This document shows, piece after piece, positions 36,929-47,144 of a stretch of 64,000 nt of DNA; within the stretch, counting starts at the first letter, position 1; every line of letters starts with the position of its first letter. A program made the translations under genes and the position numbers. Under the pieces are notes generated by a model. The model was not told where the DNA came from. It saw nothing but the letters and a program-made list of their open reading frames with translations, and did no database searches. This DNA comes from Stromatinia cepivora (taxonomy: Eukaryota > Ascomycota > Leotiomycetes > Helotiales > Sclerotiniaceae), in assembly GCA_014898415.1 (NCBI GenBank), contig RCTD01000010.1:248001-312000 (forward strand), in the 5' to 3' direction.

Positions 36929-39900
36929 CTAGTCTGCTGTATTGAAGAACACTTTTCTTTCCCTTGGTTTCATGGGTGAATCGTCATCCATATGATTATA
37001 ATTATCCTCTCCGCTCTCATAGAGCTTTATCCAATCGATTAGTCGATTAGGAGGACCAGGCAACGTTGGATTGGCCAGGTGAAAATCGCGCAAGAGGTGC
37101 GGTGATGTTTTAAGATCGGAAGCAGGATACCAGGTAAGATCGGTATCGCTATTAAGCCACGAGACTCTGTATAGTAGAGTTTTTCGTGCTTTCTTTACTG
37201 CTAGGACCTTCTCCACTTCCCATTCCGAATCACCAGTTATATTAATAGGCGGAGGTGGTTCGAGTATCTGACCAGGAAGAGGATCGTCATATGCCTTGCG
37301 TAATCGATCTGGAGGGAAAACAGGATGAATTTTCATCGTAGTCGGGAGTTCGAGCTTAAAAGAGCTCCCAGATCGACCAATGATCTTGAATCTTCCTTGA
37401 ATTGGGAAGTCCAGCTTCTTGGATGGTCTCTGGGTAGGGTAACTCTTCACATTGAGCCATACATAATCTCCGATATCGAAATCGACCTCACGCCGGTGAG
37501 CATTCGTGGATTTCGACATCTTGGCTTGGGCACGCAATAGGCCTTCTTTCGCTCGCGCGAGAGCTAATCTATTGCGTTCTGCGTATATGCGGGCATCACG
37601 CACATTCATATCGTCTGTTGGGTTACTAGCGTCTTCCTTCCATTCCCATGCACGTTTCGGTGCATGCCCGTATAGGGTTTCGTAGGGTGTGAGCCCTCCT
37701 AAGGAGTCGTGTGGAAGAGTAAGTTGTGCGTAATCCATCATAGGTAGGAATTCTGACCAATCGTCTTGATAGTAGCTAACAAACGGCCTTAACCGCTGCT
37801 GAAGGTACTGATTATAGATCTCAGTTTGACCATCGGTTTGGGGATGGTGAGCAGTGGATGGTTTGAGATCGGTTCCTAGGATTTGGCTGAATTCCTTCCA
37901 GAACTGTGATATGAATTGGGGGCCGCGATCCGATACTATAGTGTCAGGGGGACCATAATATCGATATACGTGGTAGAGATATAGTTGTGCTTGAGCTCGA
38001 GCATCGATTGATTTGTGACAAGGTATGGAAATAGCTTGCTTCGTCAATCGATCAATAATGACTAAAACGTTGTCATATCCGTATTTATCCTTATTAAAGC
38101 TGCAGTAGTCCATAGTGACATGTTGCCATGCTCGATTAGGAATCGGAAGTGGATGCAATAAACCGGGGGTACGATCGTGTGGAACGGAACTGCGTTTGCA
38201 GGCGTGACAATTGCGTATATATCTGGCTACGGTATCGTGCATTCTGGGCCAGTAGTATTGTTGAGATAATAAGAGGTAGGTTTTGCTCGTACCAGGATGA
38301 GCAGTGGAAACGGAATTATGGGCTTCACGAATCAGGTAAGTTCGAAGGTTATCGACGTCAGGCACCACCAGGCGGTCATCGTAGAGCAAGAGGTCATTTT
38401 GGAGTGATATATGCTTGTGACCTTGGGTAGCTTGCATTCTGAGTGCTAGCAAGCTATCTGTAGTTTTATTTGCTTCGATGATACGGTTAACTAGGTCGAA
38501 TCGAGGAGCGATTTCACTCAAATCGATGCTAGTAATCGCTGTTTCGTCTGGGTGGTGCTTTCGTAAGGCTTTTCTCATGATTTCGGTATCAACTTGGTTG
38601 TCTTTAATAAGCTGCTGGAGGCGATTCTTCTTCTTGGTATGGTTCTGGAGGTCCAACTCGTCGGTCCGACGGGTTAAGGCGTCGGCGAGAGGGTTATCTT
38701 TTCCAGGACGATACATAATGATGAAGTTATAATCGGCTAGAACTTCTGCCCAGCGAGCTTGTCGGGCGTTGAGAGTCTTGGTAGTCATGAAATATTCGAG
38801 GGCCTTATGGTCGGTATAAACCTTGATTTTATGTGGTGAGCCGGCGAGTTCCGCTCTCCAATGGTTGAGAGATCGAATGATTGACAGCATTTCCTTGTCA
38901 TGAACTTCGTAGTTCAGTTCAGCGGCAACCATGGTCTTGGAGAAATAAGCTACGGGAAACCAATCTTCGCCATGCTGTTGTGATAACACACTAGCAACTA
39001 CCCCATCGGATGCGTCTGTTTCGAGCATACAGGGGAGTCGGTGATTATAGTGTTGCAGGAGCGGAGCGGAGATAAGCTTTTTCTTCAAGATATTGAATGC
39101 GTTTTGGCATACTTCGTCGAATACGAACTTAACGTTTGCTTTAGTGAGTTCGTTGAGAGGTTTCGCTATTATACCGTAGTCCTTAATGAACCGTCGATAA
39201 AAGTTGCAAAAACCGAGGAATGATTGGATCCCTTTCACTGTTGTCGGAAAGGTCCAATTCTCAACTACCTCAATCTTTTCAGGGTCCACCTCTACTCCTT
39301 TAGTAGAGATGATAAAGCCCAAGTACTTGGTGCGTGTAACGTTGAATTCGCATTTCTTGAGATCCGCTTGTAGGCCAGCGGCTTCTAATCGTTCGAGAAT
39401 TAGCTTAACGTGAGTTTGGTGCTCTTCTTCGTTCTCGGAATAGATTAGAATATCGTCGAGGTATGCTGTACAGAAGACGTCTAGGTAATCGAATAGAACA
39501 TCATTCATATAACGCTGGTAGGTTGCGGGACCATTCGTTAATCCGAATGGTACGACCTTGCATTTGTATGATCCGTATCGGGTTCGGAAGGTGGTATACT
39601 CTTCCGAAGCAGGATCCATTCTTATGCGATGGAAAGCTTGACGAATATCGAGTTTGGTAAAGACCTTAGCACCGGAAAGCCGAGAAAGCGTTTCGTCGAT
39701 CAAAGGGAGGGGATACCGATCCTTACGCGTCAAGGAATTCAATAATCTGAAGTCTATACAGAACCTCAAACTACCATTGGGTTTCTTGACGAATAGGACG
39801 GGTGCAGCATAAGGGGCTTGACTGGGTTCAATGAAACCTTTGCTGAGGTTATCCGTAATATATTCTTTGACGACTTCCAGTTGTTCCAGGGACATCTTGT

Positions 39901-40996
39901 AAAGCGGGCTGTAGCGCAAGGCTTGTTCTCCTTCGCCTTCCAATATGATTTTATGATCATAAGATCGGTTAGGAGGCAAGATGTTTGATTCATGCTTGGA
40001 AAAGGCTCGATGATACTGTCGATATTCAGATGGTATTTCAGGTTCTGAATCGATTTCGGCCAGTGCTCGATCGAGTTTCTCTCGAACTTTCGTATTCTTG
40101 AATTCGGTCAGGGCAACCAGCACTCTCTCTTCCGCATATCGTTCGTTCCGTCGGAAGTCTATCACATCATCGAGTTCTTTCAGAGTAATGGTAAAGAGTT
40201 CAGTTTGTTCATCTCTCTTGCATTCTAATTGGAACTTATCGGGTTTGAGTGCGCATAGATCGAGGACTTCGGGCGACATACGGGGGAGGCATTCGTAGAT
40301 CTGCAGTGGTGGTGTGATTGGTTGGGAAGGAGGTGGATTGAACTTGAAAGGAATCGGGACCTCTTCCTTTTCAACAAGAGCCTGTATTGCGTTCATATTT
40401 GAAGGTTCTTGTTGTACATCACTAACTGCGATTGATCTGCTCAGTTGTGAATCTCTTCGATTCCAATATTCTTCGAGCTGGTCATCTCGTCGATCAGCAT
40501 CTTGTTGGGCTAATCGATCGATCTTCCGTTTGCGAAGGGATGATTGGGTAACGAGGAGATTATTCGAATAGGAGATGGTACGGGGTCTCTCTTTAGGCCA
40601 TTCAAGACGTTTATTGAAGCAATCGAGCTTCGCTCGAGTCTCTGATAACCAAAGTCTACCTAAAATAACACTATAACTCCCTAATTCAGTAATAAGGAAA
40701 GGGACAAAAGATTGTTCACGGCCATCGACCGTTAAATTAAGGAATGTGAAATGGGTAATGGCATGGCCTTGCACACCATTATACCCTTTAACTTCAATTG
40801 AAGCTTCAAGCGGCATAATTCTGGGTTTAAACATAGGAAATAAACAAGTAAGGAGCGTGGTATTAATAAAAGCGAATCCATTTGCTCCAGAGTCAATGAG
40901 TGCTCTTGATCGATAAGTGTAACCATTTTTTGAAAGGTTGCAGGGGAGGGTGAGTGCTTCTCCTCCCATAAGCTTGGTTAGATCAAGAAATCTCAT
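36929..40996 (-). CDS. pol: Gypsy Pol polyprotein: protease, RT, RNase H, integrase, chromodomain
   Basis: 1355 residues from the first in-frame ATG, but the same frame is open upstream through the slippery site, so Pol is probably made as a Gag-Pol fusion. Aspartic protease active site DSG is at residues 35-37. Reverse transcriptase (about 385-580) has the YLDD motif at 512-515. RNase H (about 680-790) has [15 protein letters not shown] and [10 protein letters not shown]. Integrase has an HHCC zinc finger (about 885-935, NCHACKRS) and a D,D,E core ([27 protein letters not shown]). A chromodomain (about 1258-1310, [20 protein letters not shown]...WYPASDL) follows. No internal stop is present. 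The chromodomain is expected to steer integration towards modified chromatin, consistent with landing in heterochromatin-like DNA. Confidence 0.96.
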   Translation of the reverse strand: MRFLDLTKLMGGEALTLPCNLSKNGYTYRSRALIDSGANGFAFINTTLLTCLFPMFKPRIMPLEASIEVKGYNGVQGHAITHFTFLNLTVDGREQSFVPFLITELGSYSVILGRLWLSETRAKLDCFNKRLEWPKERPRTISYSNNLLVTQSSLRKRKIDRLAQQDADRRDDQLEEYWNRRDSQLSRSIAVSDVQQEPSNMNAIQALVEKEEVPIPFKFNPPPSQPITPPLQIYECLPRMSPEVLDLCALKPDKFQLECKRDEQTELFTITLKELDDVIDFRRNERYAEERVLVALTEFKNTKVREKLDRALAEIDSEPEIPSEYRQYHRAFSKHESNILPPNRSYDHKIILEGEGEQALRYSPLYKMSLEQLEVVKEYITDNLSKGFIEPSQAPYAAPVLFVKKPNGSLRFCIDFRLLNSLTRKDRYPLPLIDETLSRLSGAKVFTKLDIRQAFHRIRMDPASEEYTTFRTRYGSYKCKVVPFGLTNGPATYQRYMNDVLFDYLDVFCTAYLDDILIYSENEEEHQTHVKLILERLEAAGLQADLKKCEFNVTRTKYLGFIISTKGVEVDPEKIEVVENWTFPTTVKGIQSFLGFCNFYRRFIKDYGIIAKPLNELTKANVKFVFDEVCQNAFNILKKKLISAPLLQHYNHRLPCMLETDASDGVVASVLSQQHGEDWFPVAYFSKTMVAAELNYEVHDKEMLSIIRSLNHWRAELAGSPHKIKVYTDHKALEYFMTTKTLNARQARWAEVLADYNFIIMYRPGKDNPLADALTRRTDELDLQNHTKKKNRLQQLIKDNQVDTEIMRKALRKHHPDETAITSIDLSEIAPRFDLVNRIIEANKTTDSLLALRMQATQGHKHISLQNDLLLYDDRLVVPDVDNLRTYLIREAHNSVSTAHPGTSKTYLLLSQQYYWPRMHDTVARYIRNCHACKRSSVPHDRTPGLLHPLPIPNRAWQHVTMDYCSFNKDKYGYDNVLVIIDRLTKQAISIPCHKSIDARAQAQLYLYHVYRYYGPPDTIVSDRGPQFISQFWKEFSQILGTDLKPSTAHHPQTDGQTEIYNQYLQQRLRPFVSYYQDDWSEFLPMMDYAQLTLPHDSLGGLTPYETLYGHAPKRAWEWKEDASNPTDDMNVRDARIYAERNRLALARAKEGLLRAQAKMSKSTNAHRREVDFDIGDYVWLNVKSYPTQRPSKKLDFPIQGRFKIIGRSGSSFKLELPTTMKIHPVFPPDRLRKAYDDPLPGQILEPPPPINITGDSEWEVEKVLAVKKARKTLLYRVSWLNSDTDLTWYPASDLKTSPHLLRDFHLANPTLPGPPNRLIDWIKLYESGEDNYNHMDDDSPMKPRERKVFFNTAD

Positions 40997-41007
40997 ATCC
41001 CGTATAG

Positions 41008-41047
41008 CGCTTAGGATGGAGACGGAGTCTAAGCGTTTGGTTTTAAA
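41008..41047 (-). promoter_or_regulatory. Candidate programmed -1 ribosomal frameshift signal between gag and pol
   Basis: On the minus strand the Gag frame reads CGT TTA AAA CCA, giving the slippery heptamer T TTA AAA (41047-41041) twelve bases before the Gag stop. A five-base spacer leads into a 7-bp stem, CGCTTAG (41035-41029) pairing with CTAAGCG (41014-41008), with a 14-base loop. Pol is in the -1 frame, and that frame is open from the heptamer into the protease domain. Confidence 0.72.
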
Positions 41048-42576
41048 CGCTTTTCTTCTTCTAAGCGGGCATTCTGCATGGCTTCAGCTGTAGCTTCTGG
41101 GCTGAAGTCTTCTTCGGCATCCCGATATTCTTCGAATTCTTCTGCTTCTTCTTGTACCGTCTCGATCTCATTGAGGTTATCGATACGAGGCGTCGACGTA
41201 CGTGCTGCTCCAGGAGAGGGAGAGGGCGACGAGCGTTTGAAGTTCGAATAATTATTGGGTGCGGCAGGGCCGGTGTATCCGGGAGGGGTATTCCGGGGTG
41301 GAAATGGTTTCGGGAACATGGAGGTTCCAAAATTTGAGCTGTTAGAGCTCCGAGAGGGTTGCAAGGGGTTCGTAGTAGCCGTTGGTTTGCGAGTAGCTAC
41401 AGGGGCTTCTCGACCAACGCGGTATCGGTTTCGTTCTCGTAATGAAACTTCATTTTGATCTACTCTAGTGAGTATATTCGCGAGTTCTTCCGTAGTCTTG
41501 CAATCCTTGATGGGTATTGCTACCGCTCGCGAGAGAAAATCGGAAATCTTCCGTTCGAGATCCCTGAATAGGACCTTATCGTCGGTAATCTCCGCTTGGG
41601 TAGCAAGTAATCTGAACTTCCTATACCATTCTAGGAAGTTGCCATGTCGAGTCGTATTAGGCATGACCCACATCTCGTATTGAGAGCGAGCATCATCGAC
41701 TTCGGCCGGGTTCCGATAGATCGCTGCAAGCTGTTCGACCAATTCGAGTGCCGTGAGTCGGGGCACTCGTACGTAAAGAGCATGACAATGTGCTTGTGCT
41801 TCCGATTCGGTTTGGTCGATTACGTATGCGCGGCGTTGCGTTTCACTCTTAAGTGATGTAGCATACAGCTCGAGTCGTTCTATGACCAATAATTGCCACA
41901 AACTAGCTTTAGGTTCAATACCATCGCTAAGTTTAGTAGTAAGATTTGTGGGTTTTGGTGCATATGCATCTTGCTGCGAGTTGTGACTGGCGCGGGAATG
42001 CGATCTTGACCGGTTAGGTCGGCTTCTTGAGTGAGGGGACCCCTGATTATTAGGTGGGTCGTCACTTCCTGAAAGGGAAGGAGAATCCTCGGAGGGCCCC
42101 TGGTGATCAGGTCGTCTGATCAAAGTTTTCTTCCTCTGACTTCGGGATCTTCGGGTTTGCTTGGATGAAGGTCCTTGAATTTCGATTGAGGGAATAAGGG
42201 GAGTCCCAGGTACTGCTGTTGACCTGGATGCCTGTGTAGGCATCACTTGGGGCTCAGAAGGAGGTTGCACTGTTGCAGAGCTCGTCGTCACCATAGCTTT
42301 CAATTGTCGATTCTCCTCTTTCAAACTCATAACCATTGCATAGAGATCTTGTAGTTGTAATGGTGGTTCGGAAGGAGCAATTGAACCGCTGGGAGCATCG
42401 GCTTCATGCACTGGAATCTTCTCTTTACCAGTCTTCTTTCTTCCAATGGTAACGTTATCCAATCCTGTATTCATATTTTCTTCGAAGGGTTGTTGAAATA
42501 ATTGAGGAGAAGGAGAGGGTTCCTCAGAATATGCTTTCGAAGGTTCGGAGCGTACGGGAGGAGGAGTTCGTTGCAT
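41029..42576 (-). CDS. gag: Gypsy Gag polyprotein
   Basis: 515 residues, ATG at 42576 and stop TAG at 41031-41029. The first 200 residues are Ser/Pro/basic and probably disordered, with a short coiled-coil-like piece ([18 protein letters not shown]). Residues about 215-375 form the capsid-like helical region ([37 protein letters not shown]). The C-terminal part is Pro/Asn/Ser-rich and then acidic. No CCHC zinc knuckle is visible, unlike many Gypsy Gags. It overlaps the frameshift signal near its stop, so a fraction of translation should continue into Pol. Confidence 0.93.
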   Translation of the reverse strand: MQRTPPPVRSEPSKAYSEEPSPSPQLFQQPFEENMNTGLDNVTIGRKKTGKEKIPVHEADAPSGSIAPSEPPLQLQDLYAMVMSLKEENRQLKAMVTTSSATVQPPSEPQVMPTQASRSTAVPGTPLIPSIEIQGPSSKQTRRSRSQRKKTLIRRPDHQGPSEDSPSLSGSDDPPNNQGSPHSRSRPNRSRSHSRASHNSQQDAYAPKPTNLTTKLSDGIEPKASLWQLLVIERLELYATSLKSETQRRAYVIDQTESEAQAHCHALYVRVPRLTALELVEQLAAIYRNPAEVDDARSQYEMWVMPNTTRHGNFLEWYRKFRLLATQAEITDDKVLFRDLERKISDFLSRAVAIPIKDCKTTEELANILTRVDQNEVSLRERNRYRVGREAPVATRKPTATTNPLQPSRSSNSSNFGTSMFPKPFPPRNTPPGYTGPAAPNNYSNFKRSSPSPSPGAARTSTPRIDNLNEIETVQEEAEEFEEYRDAEEDFSPEATAEAMQNARLEEEKRLKPNA

Positions 42577-42741
42577 TGTGAAAGTGATGGTACACTTCTA
42601 AAGGTGTTTATATCTTCGTCGACTAGGTCGGAATAGATCTTCTTCCTCTGGGTGTAACGTTTGTAAAAGTTCACCTAAGAAGGTATTATTAAAGTGAGGT
42701 ATTATTTGGGAGGCCACCAGATGGCCGGACGCTTGTAAATG

Positions 42742-42751
42742 AGTTGTAGAT
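42742..42751 (-). other. Primer-binding site, predicted self-priming
   Basis: Two bases inside the 5' LTR, the sense strand reads ATCTACAACT. It lacks the TGG that would pair with a tRNA CCA end. It is instead the exact reverse complement of AGTTGTAGAT in the LTR, at the predicted RNA 5' end. This is the arrangement used by Tf1, where the first bases of the transcript fold back and prime reverse transcription. Confidence 0.75.
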
Positions 42752-42753
42752 AA

Positions 42754-43035
42754 TGTGACGCACAAGAGCCGTAGTAGAGCTGAATAAACAGGGTCAATTA
42801 TGTTCTTTAGAATCTACAACTGAAGAACTATGGCTCGTAAGGAGCGACTAGATATATATATACAAATACCCATTCGTAAGCTGCGGGGTTGTGCGCATGT
42901 GTTATTAGGGTCACCATTTTACCATACTAAATCGCATGAATCGTAACGCATGTGCACGGACGATCAGCTCATCAATGGACGTGGGAGATAAGAGGTATCA
43001 CGTGGTTAGCCTCCTATGGTTCACGATTCGTGACA
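42754..43035 (-). repeat. 5' LTR of the Gypsy element, with its promoter
   Basis: 282 bp. On the sense (minus) strand it starts TGTCACGAATCG and ends TGCGTCACA. A TATA run (plus 42852-42862) lies about 31 bp upstream of AGTTGTAGAT (plus 42821-42812). That spacing fits a TATA box and transcription start, which would make AGTTGTAGAT the 5' end of the element RNA. Confidence 0.95.
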
Positions 43036-43787
43036 TTAATTATAATTACATTAACTCTAATATATTTTGATTTAAAATATCTCTAAAGTATATATATTGT
43101 TGAATATTTGTCAATAAGGATTTCATCATCATTATTGAGTATTATACAAATATACAATAATACATTCGCTTTGTTCTTTAAATATTCCGATTTCAATTCA
43201 ATATTATAATATACACAATCATTGATCTTATAAACAAATACTATATTGGATCCTGTAATCTATATATTCATCTAATATTTGATCAATTATATAAAACCAT
43301 CCTTTTTTTCTCAATTGTATCTTTATTTATTTGAACCATCACTTATAATTATTTTGATCGAATTTCAAAGGATTATTTGATTCTAATATTATAAAAGTTT
43401 TTTGCTATTTGATAAATATCAAAAATAATCTTCAGGTTTTTAAAATGATCTTAAAAAATATATAGCAAATAAATTCAAAATAATAAAGAAATATAAAAAT
43501 AAAACAATAAGAAAATTCATAAAATTATATTATAATATATTTTCTTATAATTATACAAACTTGCTTTTCGCCTCTATTATAATTCTATATCGATACTATA
43601 TAAACTACTCTCCGCTCTGACCTATAATATTATAAATTATAAACTATATTATTATATTTCAATTTTACTTCAATAATACTATATGAAAACTCTGATTTTC
43701 ATTTTATTTCACCCCTACTAATTATACTAATCCTTTCTTGATTTGCTTTACTTTCTAATCACTATTATACAACCGAATCTCATAATC

Positions 43788-43953
43788 TATTAACTTTTGA
43801 TACAGAAAGTAATAGTATTATTGATTATATAAATTAAATTAAGGATCTATAATTCTAATAGGAATAGAATTGAGATTATCCCCAAATATGGTCTGTGCAC
43901 CATTGTGATCACGTGACCTCAATTCTAATCCTATGATGGCCTCATTTCCAACA
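43788..43953 (-). repeat. 5' LTR of the old Copia-type element
   Basis: 166 bp ending CCAACA on the plus strand, followed by AGTTG. The segment 43900-43953 is the least mutated part of the whole old element. The minus-strand sequence just inside it (about 43787-43770) contains TTATGAG, which could be a mutated initiator-Met anticodon-arm primer site as used by some Copia elements; this last point is weak. Confidence 0.82.
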
Positions 43954-44121
43954 AGTTGTAATATTATTGTATGTCATATAATAGTCATTTTATTACATTA
44001 TGATTATATCAAGATCTAATTATATATTGATTTATATAATCTGAATCTCAATTTGGTTATTTAAAATCAAAATTATAATATAATAATCTTACAATAATCT
44101 CTGAAAAAGTAATTATATATA

Positions 44122-45971
44122 ACGTGGTTTATCACCGGGTCGCCAATATCACCGGGTCGCCACTTTTTATACTATTCAATCACTTTAAATCTATATTATT
44201 CAACAACAATTAAATCAATTGATTAAAACTATTAAGAATCTAATAATTTATGATCTATTATATTGTTTTGATAAATTTTTATATTATATCCTATTTTTCT
44301 ATATTTACTATAATATCAATTAAAAAATATTTCCCTATTAGAATTCCCCCCTTTTTGATATTTATCATATTAAATCTAAATATCAACCTTTTATTGAGAT
44401 AATATATCAAAAGCCTTTTATTCAATAAACATTCCTTTTTAATATAATTGAATTTTTTTCGTATATCGATATTTGTTTAATACCTCATTTGTTATCCGAA
44501 ATATATAATTCTCTATATTTAAAAATGTATTCTTATAAACTAATCTCTTTATATCTTTAATTAAAATTAATATAATTTCAAATATAAATATAGGGGAACT
44601 TAATTGATAATGAATTATTCGAGATTTAATTAATATTAATTGAGAAAAAACTTTTATTAAATTGCAAAAGATTTGAAAGATCTATTGATCTAGATCGAAA
44701 AAGGGGGGGATAAATATACAAATTCAAATATCTAATTTCGAGAATACAATTTTAGGATTAAATAGGATTAAATCTATTCCTCGAAACCCTACTTTTATAT
44801 TCTAAAAAATGATTGATTTTTCGTATATAGCTTTAAAAACTATAAAGAATTCAATCTTCGAAATATATTTGATATATACTTTAATAAATCCATTAATTTG
44901 ATCATTATATAAACATTTCAGATTATCAAAACAATCAACATCAAATAACTAAATTAAATGATTTGAATATAATAATAAACATAAATATATAATATTATTC
45001 TCTTTATATATACTTAAAAAACTATTGATTTATAACTTTCATATCCATCTAACACCAATATTCGATATTTGCTCTTTCTTCGATTCTTAGTATATTTGTT
45101 AAAGTATTTCAATCATTTTAAACCTATCTCATTATTTATTTACCCATTAAATATAGATTTAATAGCCCATTCCACAAAAAGATTCATTTCGATATACCAA
45201 TTAAAAAAATGAACTTATCCTTGAATTACTAAAAATAAAAGAATAATTTCATCCCTTCCATTTCTGTATATTATTACTATAACCCATTCTCGATTGCCTA
45301 ACTATACTAATTTACTTCTACCACATCTCTCAGTATTAATAATAACCATTACTATATATATAATCCCCATCATAAAGCCTATTTCATCGAAATTATAGAA
45401 ATCACTATCCAAAATACTATATTTCGTTTACATATTTACAATCAATCGAAACTATTCTTCAATGAACTTAAAATCTTCACAAAAAGCTTTTTGAAAATCA
45501 TAAATACAATTAAAATACATTTTTAATTCAATTCGACGCTTTACGAATCGATACATTTAAAACTTCCCAATACATTTCGCACCCCTCGATTCAAAAATAT
45601 AATTCACTATATCTTTCACATTCTTCAATTTAAATAGAAATCCTCTTGAATCCATATCGAATATATATTGAACAATCACCTCTTCTTCTAATTCTATAAT
45701 CTTATAATTATTCGTTCAAATCTCCATTTAATTATTTCAACTATTGATTCTATTACATAATATAAATCAAAGCACTATATAAAATTTTGTAGCTTTAATA
45801 ATTAATAGATTTTTAGATTTACAAATAACTTCAATAATTAAAATGATTCAGACTTCTTTTAATAATATTTCCATAATAATTCATTGAAATATCGCGTATT
45901 AAAATTGAAATGATTGAATAATATAAAAAGTGGCGACCCGGTGATATTGGCGACCCGATGATAAACCACGT
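44122..45971. mobile_element. Decayed inverted-repeat DNA transposon (Tc1/mariner-Fot1 type by TA duplication)
   Basis: Terminal inverted repeats of about 60-66 bp begin ACGTGGTTTATCA at 44122 and, inverted, at 45971. They differ only by a few C/T changes. Both ends are flanked by TA (44120-44121 and 45972-45973). Each repeat holds two direct copies of TATCA(C/T)CGGGTCGCCA, 15 bp class. Length 1,850 bp suits a Fot1/pogo element. The interior is extremely AT-rich with no transposase frame left, as expected after RIP. Superfamily assignment is from TA target and size only. Confidence 0.78.
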
Positions 45972-46139
45972 TATATATATATGTTTGAAACAATATAATC
46001 TCAAAATCACTATATTAAGAATCTAAAAATTACAAAACCCATATAAGTACAATCAATACCTATCAATATCATTTGAGGTAATCATTATATCGAATTCGCA
46101 CTCTTAATCTAAAGTCTTAGAACATTCCTCAAATATTCC

Positions 46140-46230
46140 CCAAACCTAAAATATTCTCTCCCCCTTCCCTTTTTCCTTCCTCTTTTCCTTCCCCTTCCTT
46201 TCTCTCCCTTTCCCTTCCTTCCATACAACC
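46140..46230. repeat. Polypyrimidine tract
   Basis: About 90 bp of almost pure C/T (CCCTTCC, TTTCCTTCC blocks) between the DNA transposon and the solo-LTR candidate. No function assigned. Confidence 0.7.
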
Positions 46231-46337
46231 CCCTTCCATCTCATCCCAGCAAGAAACTCTAAAACTGTGACATTTCAGAACCTCTTGAATATTTAAGCGA
46301 GAAAATAAGGAGACAAATCTTCGTTTTATATTTATAT

Positions 46338-46644
46338 TGTCACGGAAAGCTTTGCGATCCCCTGTATTCTACAAAGGATCAAGGGTATGCTTTCCAATCG
46401 GGATGAAGGCTCTTCTAGACCCTATCAACCTCTTCGATCGACAGGTGATCCTGATATACTAACAATTGAAGATCTAGCTTAATCGAAGTATTCATCGATT
46501 AGATAATTACTCATTTGTTATATATATAGTCCTCGATCCATATAATTAAGGGCAAATTATTCAATTCAATTTACTCTATCGATCACGTGTACCATCTATT
46601 CCCCGATCCCTGAAAGTGCTCTGTAATCATACTATCCCGTGATA
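46338..46644. mobile_element. Probable solo LTR
   Basis: 307 bp starting TGTCACGG and ending TCCCGTGATA (a mutated ...GACA). It is flanked by TATAT on both sides (46333-46337 and 46645-46649). The flanks are AT-rich, so the duplication could be chance. No partner repeat is seen in the window. Confidence 0.45.
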
Positions 46645-46649
46645 TATAT

Positions 46650-47144
46650 TTATATTCACATTTATATTTATACTAATCTACCTAATATCCTCCTTTGTCA
46701 TCCACTCATTTCCATCTCCCCATCTCCCCATCTCCCCAGGAATCCCAATCTCAATCCCAATTTCTAGATCCGGGCGGGAGGTAGAAATATATCCAGTTAA
46801 TTCACTCAAGTATCCGAGTATCCCCCAAAATAAGAATTCGACAAAATACATGCAGCTGTTTTAAAGATCTCGATTAATGTACTATACTATCTATAAATCC
46901 TTTTTAGTCTATTTCCTTTAAGTTATATACCAATTCCCTATACATGTGTCACAATCTCCATCTTACAGTTTCCCAATCTTCCTAAAACACTAATATCAGA
47001 ACAGAACTAACCATGATCCATGCCGACAATGAAAATCCAGAGCACGCTCCCATAATATTCAAACACTTCAGGAATTGTTCCAGATATAAACCACCGAACT
47101 GTATATCAACACAAGACCAAGTCGTTTCTCACTTCAGGTCATGC
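46650..47144. other. Intergenic region downstream of the lipase gene
   Basis: About 500 bp of AT-leaning sequence with a CATCTCCC triplication near 46713-46737. No gene seen. Confidence 0.45.

Larger units (their letters stand above)
35983..43035 (-). mobile_element. Intact Ty3/Gypsy chromovirus-type LTR retrotransposon
   Basis: 7,053 bp with 282-bp LTRs that I read as identical, a perfect TTAAT target duplication (35978-35982 and 43036-43040), and intact gag and pol on the minus strand. Internal landmarks are a self-complementary primer site (42742-42751), a polypurine tract (36265-36277) and a candidate gag/pol -1 frameshift signal. Pol order is protease, reverse transcriptase, RNase H, integrase, chromodomain, which is the chromovirus order. 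Base composition is ordinary, so it has escaped RIP. It is inserted in the gag region of the old Copia element. Identical LTRs and unbroken frames imply recent insertion and possible activity. Confidence 0.95.
31343..43953 (-). mobile_element. Old RIP-decayed Copia-type LTR retrotransposon, interrupted by a Gypsy element
   Basis: Matching 166-bp terminal repeats lie at 31343-31508 and 43788-43953. They begin TG(T) or TA(T) and end CCAATA or CCAACA, and are flanked by the 5-bp duplication AGTTG (31338-31342 and 43954-43958). About thirty differences separate the repeats and all are transitions. After removing the nested Gypsy element the length is about 5.55 kb, normal for Copia. The interior is extremely AT-rich with broken frames. 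On the minus strand, fragments still resemble Copia proteins: a gag-like remnant near 35719-35994 (VMDILDIQISFNIDDKI) and the region after the protease near 35044-35253 (LEINLLSGKRICETGLQ). Orientation is therefore minus, with the 5' LTR at the right. It is not functional. Confidence 0.85.
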
